From Streptomyces tuirus (lineage in GTDB: Bacteria; Actinomycetota; Actinomycetes; Streptomycetales; Streptomycetaceae): a stretch of 64,000 nucleotides of DNA. Made by a program: the position numbers and the translations under genes. Below the pieces are notes generated by a model, which did not search any database, was not told where the DNA came from, and saw only the letters and a program-made list of their open reading frames with translations. Positions 35,399 through 47,730 of the stretch are shown here, one piece after another (position 1 is the stretch's first letter; each line of letters opens with the position of its first letter). The stretch lies in the NCBI GenBank assembly GCA_018195615.1, contig JAGTPG010000002.1, positions 5,821,501 through 5,885,500 on the forward strand, read 5' to 3'.

Positions 35399-35490
35399 TG
35401 TCTCCGTCAATCCGGATAGATCGCTTGTGCCCCTCTGGGATAGGCTCGCGGCCTTGCTGTGCAGCAAGCATGCATTCCTTGGGGGAATCA

Positions 35491-36321
35491 ATGAAGACAT
35501 CCATACCTGCCGCCGGTCTCGGCGCTCTGCTGCTCGCCGCGGGGGCGGTCGGCTGCGGAAGCGAGCAGTCGCCGGAGATGACGCCCGCGGCCGCCGTCGC
35601 CAAGGCGGCGAAGAACACGGAGGACATCACGTCCCTCCGCTACCGCATGAACGGCACCGTGCCGGAGTCGGGCAAGGTCGAGGCCGAGGCGTCGATGCGT
35701 CTCAAGCCCTCGATCGCCATGAGCATGAAAGTCAAGGCGTCCGGCCAGGCGGCCACCGCCGGTGAATCGGAGATCCGCCTCGTCGACAAGGCCATGTACA
35801 TCGGTGGGGGAGCCGAGATGGCCAAGGAGATGGACGGCAAGACCTGGATGAAGTTCGACCTCTCCGGCTCCGACGCCGGCAAGGAGCTGGACCAGCTGGG
35901 CTCAGCGAACCAGGCCGAGCAGAACCCGGCGGCGGAGTCCACCTTCCTCACCGGCGCCAAGGACGTGAAGAAGGTCGGCTCCGAGAAGGTCGACGGCGTC
36001 GAGACGACCCACTACACGGGCACGGTCACGCTCAAGGACCTCCGCGCGTCCCTCAAGGACGAGAAGGCGGCCACCCGCGAGCAGCGCGAGAAGAGCATCA
36101 AGCAGTACGAGAAGCTCGGCGTCGACAAGCTCGCCATGGACATGTGGGTCGACGGCGAGGACCACACCAAGCAGTTCCGCATGAAGAGCGACACCGACAA
36201 GGGCCCGCTCGACATGACCATCACCTTCCTCGACTACAACAAGCCGGTGACGGTCGAGGCCCCGCCGGCCAAGGACGTCGCGGACCTGGCCGAGATGTTC
36301 AAGGACCTGGGGCAGGGCTGA
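35491..36321 (+). CDS. Putative lipoprotein, paralogue of the preceding gene
   Basis: 276 residues. A signal peptide with lipobox AVGC (Cys22) precedes a Lys/Glu-rich mature domain: DITSLRYRMNGTVPESG near the start, VDGVETTHYTGTVTLKDLRAS, then KLAMDMWVDGEDHTKQFRMKSDTDKGPLDMTITF. The phrases 'V-G-x-E-T-T/A-H-Y-x-G-T-V' and 'W-x-D-x-x-x' are shared with the upstream lipoprotein, so the pair arose by duplication. Its own start region (35399-35490) may hold a promoter. A terminator follows. Confidence 0.78.
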   Translation: MKTSIPAAGLGALLLAAGAVGCGSEQSPEMTPAAAVAKAAKNTEDITSLRYRMNGTVPESGKVEAEASMRLKPSIAMSMKVKASGQAATAGESEIRLVDKAMYIGGGAEMAKEMDGKTWMKFDLSGSDAGKELDQLGSANQAEQNPAAESTFLTGAKDVKKVGSEKVDGVETTHYTGTVTLKDLRASLKDEKAATREQREKSIKQYEKLGVDKLAMDMWVDGEDHTKQFRMKSDTDKGPLDMTITFLDYNKPVTVEAPPAKDVADLAEMFKDLGQG

Positions 36322-36356
36322 TCCGCCCGCGTCGATCCGTCGTACGGGCGGATTTG
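36321..36356 (+). terminator. Terminator of the lipoprotein gene
   Basis: ATCCGCCCG / CGGGCGGAT with 15 bases between, then TTTGCTT, overlapping the lipoprotein stop and just upstream of the rplJ promoter. Confidence 0.8.
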
Positions 36357-36357
36357 C

Positions 36358-36383
36358 TTGACAGCGATCCGTTCCCGTACCCT
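36358..36383 (+). promoter_or_regulatory. Candidate promoter of rplJL
   Basis: A perfect TTGACA at 36358-36363 and TACCCT at 36378-36383. The spacer of 14 is short as printed; bases lost from the C run at 36374-36376 would lengthen it. Confidence 0.45.
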
Positions 36384-36394
36384 CCTACAGAAGC

Positions 36395-36629
36395 CAAAGA
36401 CCGCTGGTCGTTACCGCGCGCTCGCAAGGGGGCGCGGTGGCCGAAGGATCCGCTGAAACGGCGGACGGCCCGCGCAGGTGACACAGGAGAAGCTCCCGGA
36501 GTCCGCCGCCCCGTGCGTGCGCGAAACCGGTCGAGCTACGCCCCGTGCGCTTGCGCCGGGGCGTTTCGTTTTCCCCAGTCCTCCTTCGGGTCCGCGCGGT
36601 CCGAATCACCCGGAAGGAGGCCGAGGCTC
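36395..36629 (+). ncRNA. Ribosomal protein L10 leader RNA
   Basis: The 235 bases before rplJ carry the hallmarks of the L10(L12)4-binding leader: CTGGTCG near the start, a long GC stem (CGCGCTCGCAAGGGGGCGCG), and the downstream GGCCCGCGCAGGTGACACAG segment typical of actinobacterial leaders. It is expected to bind the L10-L12 complex and repress rplJL when the complex is in excess. Family membership is from recall of the pattern; exact ends are uncertain. Confidence 0.75.
36538..36575 (+). terminator. Attenuator hairpin within the L10 leader
   Basis: ACGCCCCGTGCGC and GCGCCGGGGCGT form a stem with a two-base loop, followed by TTCGTTTTCC. It looks like an intrinsic terminator 55 bases before the rplJ start, fit for attenuation. 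Confidence 0.75.
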
Positions 36630-37160
36630 ATGGCGAGGCCTGACAAGGTCGATGCCGTCGTGGAGATGCGGGAGAAGTTCCGCAACTCCAACGGCGCCGT
36701 CATCACCGCGTACACCGGTCTCACCGTGGCGCAGCTCCAGCAGCTGCGTCGTTCACTCGGTGAGAACGCTCAGTACCGTGTGGCGAAGAACACGCTGACC
36801 AAGATTGCGGCCAACGAGGCCGGGATCAACACGATCGACGACCTCTTCACGGGTTCGTCGGCCGTCGCCTTCGTGACCGGTGACCCGGTCGAGGCGGCGA
36901 AGGGTCTCCGTGACTTCGCCAAGGACAACCCCAACCTGGTCATCAAGGGCGGCGTCCTTGACGGCAAGGCGTTGTCCGCAGATGAGATCAAGAAGCTTGC
37001 GGACCTCGAGTCCCGCGAGGTTCTGCTCTCCAAGCTGGCCGGTGCCTTCAAGGCGAAGCAGTCCCAGGCTGCCTCCGTCTTCCAGGCGCTGCCGTCGAAG
37101 CTCGTCCGCACCGTGGACGCGCTCCGTGCCAAGCAGGACGAGCAGGGCGGTGCCGAGTAA
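36630..37160 (+). CDS. rplJ: 50S ribosomal protein L10
   Basis: 176 residues from ATG 36630 behind GGAAGGAGG. The rRNA-binding N-terminal half has MARPDKVDAVVEMREKFRNSNGAVITAYTGLTV and LGENAQYRVAKNTLTKIA. The C-terminal helix that binds L7/L12 dimers is FKAKQSQAASVFQALPSKLVRTVDALRAKQ. Together with L12 it is the stalk base and the autorepressor of this operon. Confidence 0.97.
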   Translation: MARPDKVDAVVEMREKFRNSNGAVITAYTGLTVAQLQQLRRSLGENAQYRVAKNTLTKIAANEAGINTIDDLFTGSSAVAFVTGDPVEAAKGLRDFAKDNPNLVIKGGVLDGKALSADEIKKLADLESREVLLSKLAGAFKAKQSQAASVFQALPSKLVRTVDALRAKQDEQGGAE

Positions 37161-37275
37161 CTCGGCTCGCATCCCGGCCCCCGCTGCCTGAACGCGGAGG
37201 CCGTCGCGGGCCAGTAGTACGCCCGCCTCACATGTACATCCGGCACCTGCCGATTTAGTGGAAGGACCGCCAATC

Positions 37276-37665
37276 ATGGCGAAGCTCAGCCAGGAAGACC
37301 TGCTCGCGCAGTTCGAGGAGATGACCCTCATCGAGCTCTCCGAGTTCGTGAAGGCGTTCGAGGACAAGTTCGACGTCACCGCCGCCGCGGCCGCCCCGGT
37401 CGTCGTCGCCGGTGGTGCCGCTGGTGGCGCCGCTGCCGAGGCCGAGGCCGAGAAGGACGAGTTCGACGTCATCCTCGCCGGCGCCGGCGACAAGAAGATC
37501 CAGGTCATCAAGGTCGTGCGTGAGCTGACCTCCCTGGGCCTGAAGGAGGCCAAGGACCTGGTCGACGGTGCGCCGAAGCCGGTTCTGGAGAAGGTCAACA
37601 AGGAGGCCGCCGACAAGGCCAAGGAGGCCCTCGAGGGCGCCGGTGCCTCCGTCGAGGTCAAGTAA
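37276..37665 (+). CDS. rplL: 50S ribosomal protein L7/L12
   Basis: 129 residues: the dimerising N-terminal domain MAKLSQEDLLAQFEEMTLIELSEFVKAFEDKF, an Ala/Gly/Val hinge (about 38-62), and a C-terminal domain KDEFDVILAGAGDKKIQVIKVVRELTSLGLKEAKDLVDGAPK that recruits elongation factors Tu and G. A hairpin follows, but rpoB may still be partly read from here. Confidence 0.97.
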   Translation: MAKLSQEDLLAQFEEMTLIELSEFVKAFEDKFDVTAAAAAPVVVAGGAAGGAAAEAEAEKDEFDVILAGAGDKKIQVIKVVRELTSLGLKEAKDLVDGAPKPVLEKVNKEAADKAKEALEGAGASVEVK

Positions 37666-37725
37666 GACCTTTCGGATCCGCCAGGATCCACGGCACGTCC
37701 CCCTGGGCGTGTAACGCGTAAGCGT

Positions 37726-37761
37726 CGAAGAGCGATCATCCATCCGGGTGGTCGCTCTTCG
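37726..37761 (+). terminator. Hairpin after rplL
   Basis: CGAAGAGCGA / TCGCTCTTCG, extended by CATCC/GGGTG pairing, 60 bases after rplL. There is no T tract. In other bacteria a partial terminator or RNase III site here sets the rplL to rpoB ratio. Confidence 0.7.
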
Positions 37762-38028
37762 GCGTTCCGGGGGTCGGGCCACGGTTGCCTTGAACCCTCG
37801 GTGGCGGGGGGTATGGTGATCTTCGTCGTGTCTCTGGGCGGGCCCCGGTTCGGGCAGGGGGCCTTGACGAACCGCACGCAGCGCGCAATTCTCAGGACGC
37901 GTCGTCACAAGGATCCGAATCCGAGGTATGGATCGGCGACGAAGAGGGCAGTATCAACGTGCGTTGAGGGCAGCGCCTTGTCGCAGGAGTGGAACAACGA
38001 GGGTAAACACGGGTTTCAGAACCCGGAC

Positions 38029-38057
38029 TGGACATCAGTGTGCCAAGTGGCTACACT
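38029..38057 (+). promoter_or_regulatory. Promoter of rpoBC
   Basis: TGGACA (38029-38034), 17 bases, TACACT (38052-38057): a strong vegetative promoter 180 bases before rpoB. A second, weaker pair (TTGACG at 37864-37869, AATTCT at 37887-37892, 17 bases apart) lies upstream. The rest of the 573-base gap 37666-38238 contains the rplL hairpin, a small CGGGTTTC/GAACCCG stem near 38010, and no gene. Confidence 0.75.
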
Positions 38058-38238
38058 GACCCTTTGCGCTGCCTGTTAGCTGTCCCCTGCCCGTCACCAG
38101 GGGTCTGCCCTCGCCCGAGCATCGACGACAAGACCTGTCTGACCTGGCATTTAGGCCGGATGGACACAGCTTGTCTCTGTGTACGGGAGAGGGGCCGGTA
38201 CGCGCGTAGTGAGTCCGAGCCCTCGGAAGGACCCCCTC

Positions 38239-41200
38239 TTGGCCGCCTCGCGCAACGCCTCGACCGCGAATACGAACAACGGCGCCAGCACCGCCCCGCT
38301 GCGCATTTCCTTTGCAAAGATCAAGGAGCCTCTCGAGGTTCCGAACCTGCTCGCGCTGCAGACCGAGAGCTTCGACTGGCTGCTCGGCAACACGGCCTGG
38401 CAGAGTCGGGTCGAGGAGGCTCTGGACAACGGTCAGGACGTCCCCACCAAGTCCGGGCTCGAGGAGATCTTCGAGGAGATCTCCCCGATCGAGGACTTCA
38501 GCGGGTCGATGTCGCTGACCTTCCGCGACCACCGCTTCGAGCCGCCGAAGAACTCGATCGACGAGTGCAAGGAGCGCGACTTCACGTACGCGGCCCCGCT
38601 CTTCGTCACCGCCGAGTTCACCAACAACGAGACCGGTGAGATCAAGTCCCAGACGGTCTTCATGGGCGACTTCCCGCTCATGACGAACAAGGGCACCTTC
38701 GTCATCAACGGCACCGAGCGTGTCGTGGTGTCGCAGCTGGTCCGTTCGCCCGGTGTCTACTTCGACTCCTCCATCGACAAGACGTCCGACAAGGACATCT
38801 TCTCCGCCAAGATCATCCCGTCCCGGGGTGCCTGGCTGGAGATGGAGATCGACAAGCGCGACATGGTCGGTGTCCGCATCGACCGCAAGCGCAAGCAGTC
38901 CGTCACCGTCCTGCTCAAGGCGCTCGGCTGGACCACCGAGCAGATCCTCGAGGAGTTCGGCGAGTACGAGTCGATGCGCGCCACCCTGGAGAAGGACCAC
39001 ACCCAGGGCCAGGACGACGCGCTGCTCGACATCTACCGCAAGCTGCGTCCGGGTGAGCCCCCACGCGTGAGGCCGCGCAGACGCTGCTGGAGAACCTGTA
39101 CTTCAACCCCAAGCGCTACGACCTCGCCAAGGTCGGCCGCTACAAGGTCAACAAGAAGCTGGGTGCGGACGCTCCGCTGGACGCGGGCATCCTGACCGTC
39201 GAGGACGTCATCTCGACGATCAAGTACCTGGTGAAGCTGCACGCCGGCGAGACCGAGACGGTCGGGGACAGCGGTACGAACATCGTCGTCGAGACCGACG
39301 ACATCGACCACTTCGGCAACCGTCGTCTGCGCAGCGTCGGCGAGCTCATCCAGAACCAGGTCCGTACGGGTCTGGCTCGTATGGAGCGCGTCGTCCGTGA
39401 GCGCATGACGACCCAGGACGTCGAGGCGATCACGCCGCAGACCCTGATCAACATCCGGCCGGTCGTCGCCTCCATCAAGGAGTTCTTCGGCACCAGCCAG
39501 CTGTCCCAGTTCATGGACCAGAACAACCCGCTGTCGGGTCTGACGCACAAGCGGCGTCTCTCCGCGCTCGGCCCGGGTGGTCTGTCCCGTGAGCGGGCCG
39601 GCTTCGAGGTCCGTGACGTGCACCCCTCGCACTACGGCCGCATGTGCCCGATCGAGACCCCTGAAGGCCCGAACATCGGTCTGATCGGCTCGCTCGCCAC
39701 CTACGGCCGGGTCAACGCGTTCGGTTTCGTCGAGACCCCGTACCGCAAGGTGTTCGAGGGTCAGGTCACCGACCAGGTCGACTACCTCACGGCCGACGAG
39801 GAGGACCGCTTCGTCATCGCGCAGGCCAACGCGCCGCTGACGGACGACCTCCGCTTCGCCGAGGCCCGCGTGCTGGTCCGCCGCAAGGGCGGCGAGGTCG
39901 ACTACGTCGGCCCCGAGGACGTGGACTACATGGACGTCTCGCCGCGCCAGATGGTGTCGGTCGCGACCGCCATGATCCCCTTCCTCGAGCACGACGACGC
40001 CAACCGTGCCCTCATGGGCGCGAACATGATGCGTCAGGCCGTGCCGCTGATTAAGTCCGAGTCCCCGCTCGTCGGCACCGGCATGGAGTACCGCTCCGCG
40101 GTCGACGCCGGCGACGTGGTCAAGGCCGAGAAGCCCGGTGTGGTCCAGGAGGTCTCCGCGGACTACATCACCACTGCCAACGACGACGGCACGTACATCA
40201 CGTACCGGCTGGCCAAGTTCGCCCGCTCCAACCAGGGCACCTCGGTCAACCAGAAGGTCATCGTCAGCGAGGGCGACCGGATCATCGAGGGCCAGGTCCT
40301 CGCCGACGGTCCGGCCACCCAGCAGGGCGAGATGGCGCTGGGCAAGAACCTGCTCGTGGCGTTCATGCCGTGGGAGGGGCACAACTACGAGGACGCGATC
40401 ATCCTGTCGCAGCGCCTCGTGCAGGACGACGTCCTCTCCTCGATCCACATCGAGGAGCACGAGGTCGACGCCCGTGACACCAAGCTCGGCCCGAGGAGAT
40501 CACCCGGGACATCCCGAACGTCTCCGAGGAGGTCCTCGCCGACCTCGACGAGCGCGGCATCATCCGTATCGGTGCCGAGGTCATCGCCGGTGACATCCTC
40601 GTCGGCAAGGTCACGCCCAAGGGCGAGACCGAGCTGACGCCCGAGGAGCGCCTGCTCCGCGCGATCTTCGGTGAGAAGGCCCGTGAGGTCCGTGACACCT
40701 CGCTGAAGGTGCCGCACGGCGAGACCGGCAAGGTCATCGGCGTGCGCGTCTTCGACCGCGAGGAGGGCGACGAGCTTCCCCCGGTGTGAACCAGCTGGTG
40801 CGCGTCTACGTCGCGCAGAAGCGCAAGATCACCGACGGTGACAAGCTCGCCGGCCGGCACGGCAACAAGGGCGTCATCTCCAAGATCCTTCCGATCGAGG
40901 ACATGCCGTTCCTGGAGGACGGCACCCCGGTCGACATCATCCTCAACCCGCTCGGTGTCCCGTCCCGAATGAACCCGGGACAGGTCCTGGAGATCCACCT
41001 CGGCTGGCTCGCCAGCCAGGGCTGGGACGTCTCCGGTCTCGCCGACGACTGGGCGCAGCGCCTGCAGGCCATCGACGCCGACCAGGTCCCGCCGCGGACC
41101 AACGTCGCGACGCCGGTCTTCGACGGTGCCCGCGAGGACGAGCTGGCCGGTCTGCTGAACCACACCATCCCGAACCGCGACGGCGAGCGCATGGTGCTCC

Positions 41201-41721
41201 CGTCCGGCAAGGCCCGGCTGTTCGACGGCCGCTCCGGCGAGCCGTTCCCGGACCCGATCTCCGTCGGGTACATGTACATCCTCAAGCTGCACCACCTGGT
41301 CGACGACAAGCTGCACGCCCGCTCGACCGGCCCGTACTCCATGATCACCCAGCAGCCGCTGGGTGGTAAGGCCCAGTTCGGTGGCCAGCGGTTCGGCGAG
41401 ATGGAGGTGTGGGCACTCGAGGCGTACGGCGCCGCCTACGCGCTCCAGGAGCTGCTGACCATCAAGTCCGACGACGTCACCGGCCGCGTGAAGGTCTACG
41501 AGGCCATCGTCAAGGGCGAGAACATCCCTGAGCCCGGCATCCCCGAGTCCTTCAAGGTGCTCATCAAGGAGATGCAGTCTCTCTGCCTGAACGTGGAGGT
41601 GCTGTCCAGCGACGGTATGTCCATCGAGATGCGCGACACCGACGAGGACGTCTTCCGCGCTGCGGAGGAGCTCGGCATCGACCTGTCCCGGCGTGAGCCG
41701 AGCAGCGTCGAAGAGGTCTGA
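38239..41721 (+). CDS. rpoB: RNA polymerase beta subunit (three frameshifts)
   Basis: 1161 residues after correction, the expected Streptomyces length. Starts at TTG 38239 (LAASRNASTANTNNG). One base is missing at each of three places: about 39058-39062 (RPGEPPTREAAQ), 40489-40491 (KLGPEEITRD) and 40784-40787 (DELPPGVNQLV). The rifampicin region reads FFGTSQLSQFMDQNNPLSGLTHKRRLSALGPGG in parts: Asp427, His437 and Ser442 are the sensitive-type residues. Catalytic-centre contacts AGRHGNKGVIS and GGQRFGEMEVWALEAYGAA are intact. Single bases lost in an indispensable gene show the sequence, not the organism, is at fault. Confidence 0.95.
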
Positions 41722-41814
41722 CGGGAGTCCGGGGACCTGCGCTTCGCAGGTCCCCGGCCCCAGGACCCCCGTTTCAGACCAAAGACTTACAACCCTGAGA
41801 GGGATTGACGCATA

Positions 41815-45713
<3,899 letters not shown>

Positions 45714-45728
45714 GCGAGTCGCTTGAAC

Positions 45729-45763
45729 CGAGGGCGGTCATCCTGCGGGGTGGCCGCCCTTCG
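45729..45763 (+). terminator. Terminator of rpoBC
   Basis: A 16-base imperfect stem (CCGAGGGCGGTCATCC with GGGTGGCCGCCCTTCGG), four-base loop, 15 bases after the rpoC stop. Confidence 0.85.
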
Positions 45764-45987
45764 GCGTGTCGGCGGTGCACGTGCGGGCGGCACGAGCCCG
45801 CGGATGCTCCGGGCTACCTGAAACGCGCCCCTCCGGTCCCCGGGCAGACCCCGCCAGAGGGCCGCCGGAAGCGTCCGGCGACACCGGTCGACCGGCCGAC
45901 ACGCGACCCCCGTGGAGGAATGCGCCGGTGCCGGAAAGCTCGCTTCGGCGCATGATGGAAGGACTCCGGCTTCCGGGGAGGTGCTCC

Positions 45988-46509
45988 GTGTCGCAGCCGC
46001 ACTATCCGTCCTGGCAACCCTGGCAGGGCCACAGCGTCCCGTCGATGCTCGCTTCGCACGCCGATCGGGAGCGGGCCGTGGACGTGCTCAGAGCCGGGTA
46101 CGGCGAGGGGCGGATGGAGCACGGCGAGTTCGAGAAGCGGGTGGCGCGGGCGTACGCGGCGCGGACCGTGGGGGAGCTGGCGCTGCTCGTCGCCGACCTG
46201 CCGCAGGGGCCCGCACCGCAGTCGGCCTCCAACGCGCCCGTGCCGCGGACGTTCCTGCCTGTGCCGCGGCCCCAGACGAACGGGAAGGCGGTCGCGGCGG
46301 CCGTGTGCGGGCTGCTGTGCGTGCCGACCATGGGGCTGACCGGGATTCCGGCGGTGGTGCTGGGGCATGTGGCGCGGAACGAGATCCGCAGCCGAGGGGA
46401 GCTGGGGGACGGGCTCGCGCTGACCGGACTCGTCCTCGGGTGGTTGTCCACGGCCGGCTGGGCACTCGTGCTGGTGTTGCTGACGGTGGTGTCCGTCGTG
46501 GCAGCCTGA
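45988..46509 (+). CDS. DUF1707/DUF4190 membrane protein
   Basis: 173 residues from GTG 45988, chosen for the GGGGAGG ribosome site; ATG 45952 and 46046 are alternatives. Residues about 20-72 are a DUF1707 domain (MLASHADRERAVDVLRAGYGEGRMEHGEFEKRVARAYAARTVGELALLVADLP), a short actinobacterial module found on membrane proteins. After a Pro-rich linker come two membrane helices with the DUF4190 pattern (GKAVAAAVCGLLCVP... VLGHVARNEIRSRGELGDGLALTGLVLGWL). Function unknown. The same protein type sits here in S. coelicolor (recalled). Confidence 0.85.
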   Translation: MSQPHYPSWQPWQGHSVPSMLASHADRERAVDVLRAGYGEGRMEHGEFEKRVARAYAARTVGELALLVADLPQGPAPQSASNAPVPRTFLPVPRPQTNGKAVAAAVCGLLCVPTMGLTGIPAVVLGHVARNEIRSRGELGDGLALTGLVLGWLSTAGWALVLVLLTVVSVVAA

Positions 46510-46623
46510 ACGGATGAGGCTGCTGAACGTATGCAAAGCGGACACTCGCCGTCGAATTGAAGATCGACAACGGCCGGGGTCTTGACATGCCCCGCATAGT
46601 GATGCGGGCGCTGCCCATTTGTT

Positions 46624-46652
46624 TTGACCGCAGCGAATGCGATAGGTACGCT
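46624..46652 (+). promoter_or_regulatory. Candidate promoter of the str operon (rpsL)
   Basis: TTGACC (46624-46629), 17 bases, TACGCT (46647-46652), leaving a leader of nearly 190 bases before rpsL. Upstream is a TTGACA (46582-46587) next to a perfect hairpin CCCGCAT-AGTG-ATGCGGG (46591-46608). The rest of the 337-base gap 46510-46846 shows no gene. Confidence 0.55.
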
Positions 46653-46846
46653 CAGACCTTGTGCCTGGGGTGTGCCCTGGCTCTCGTGCGTGCCATCAAC
46701 CGCACAGCGAGCTGACACCGGCCACCGTAATCTGCGCTTAATTCTGCCTGGCGGCGGGAGTCCGCGGGATTCGACACACCCGACCGCGTGGGTCGGCGAC
46801 GTTCCAGGTTAGCTGTACCCATCGGCACACAGAAACCGGAGAAGTA

Positions 46847-47218
46847 GTGCCTACGATCCAGCAGCTGGTCCGCAAGGGCCGGCAGGACAAGGTCGAGAAG
46901 AACAAGACGCCCGCACTCGAGGGTTCCCCTCAGCGTCGCGGCGTCTGCACGCGTGTGTTCACGACCACCCCGAAGAAGCCGAACTCGGCCCTGCGTAAGG
47001 TCGCGCGTGTGCGTCTGACCAGCGGGATCGAGGTCACCGCTTACATTCCGGGTGAGGGGCACAACCTGCAGGAGCACTCCATCGTGCTCGTGCGCGGCGG
47101 CCGTGTGAAGGACCTGCCTGGTGTTCGCTACAAGATCATCCGTGGTTCGCTCGACACCCAGGGTGTGAAGAACCGCAAGCAGGCCCGCAGCCGCTACGGC
47201 GCCAAGAAGGAGAAGTAA
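46847..47218 (+). CDS. rpsL: 30S ribosomal protein S12
   Basis: 123 residues from GTG 46847 (MPTIQQLVRKGRQDK). Decoding-centre loop TTTPKKPNSALRKVARV with Lys43, and VRGGRVKDLPGVRYK with Lys88: both are the streptomycin-sensitive residues. First gene of the str operon, two bases from rpsG. Confidence 0.98.
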   Translation: MPTIQQLVRKGRQDKVEKNKTPALEGSPQRRGVCTRVFTTTPKKPNSALRKVARVRLTSGIEVTAYIPGEGHNLQEHSIVLVRGGRVKDLPGVRYKIIRGSLDTQGVKNRKQARSRYGAKKEK

Positions 47219-47220
47219 GA

Positions 47221-47691
47221 ATGCCTCGTAAGGGCCCCGCCCCGAAGCGCCCGGTCATCATCGACCCGGTCTACGGTTCTCCTCTTGTCACCTCTCTCAT
47301 CAACAAGGTGCTGCTGAACGGCAAGCGCTCCACCGCCGAGCGCATCGTCTACGGCGCCATGGAGGGCTTGCGCGAGAAGACCGGCAACGACCCGGTCATC
47401 ACGCTGAAGCGCGCTCTCGAGAACATCAAGCCGACCCTCGAGGTCAAGTCCCGCCGTGTCGGTGGTGCCACCTACCAGGTTCCGGTCGAGGTCAAGCCCG
47501 GCCGTGCCAACACCCTGGCGCTGCGCTGGCTCGTCGGTTACTCCCGCGCCCGTCGCGAGAAGACCATGACCGAGCGTCTGCTCAACGAGCTCCTCGACGC
47601 CAGCAACGGCCTGGGTGCCGCTGTGAAGAAGCGCGAGGACACGCACAAGATGGCCGAGTCCAACAAGGCCTTCGCGCACTACCGCTGGTAG
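47221..47691 (+). CDS. rpsG: 30S ribosomal protein S7
   Basis: 156 residues: MPRKGPAPKRPVIIDPVYGSPLVTSLINKVLLNGKRSTAE, then the conserved RRVGGATYQVPVEVKPGRANTLALRWLV and the C-terminal RREDTHKMAE-like region (KKREDTHKMAESNKAFAHYRW). It organises the 30S head and is the usual autoregulator of the str operon. ATG 47221, frame intact. Confidence 0.98.
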   Translation: MPRKGPAPKRPVIIDPVYGSPLVTSLINKVLLNGKRSTAERIVYGAMEGLREKTGNDPVITLKRALENIKPTLEVKSRRVGGATYQVPVEVKPGRANTLALRWLVGYSRARREKTMTERLLNELLDASNGLGAAVKKREDTHKMAESNKAFAHYRW

Positions 47692-47730
47692 TCGCAGACC
47701 CCATCGAGACCGAGAGAAGACTGAAGCCTT

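Noticed and set aside
38239..41721. rpoB, rpoC, fusA or murB as pseudogenes
   Set aside because: Each is single-copy in normal streptomycetes and indispensable; one added base at each run restores full, family-length proteins.
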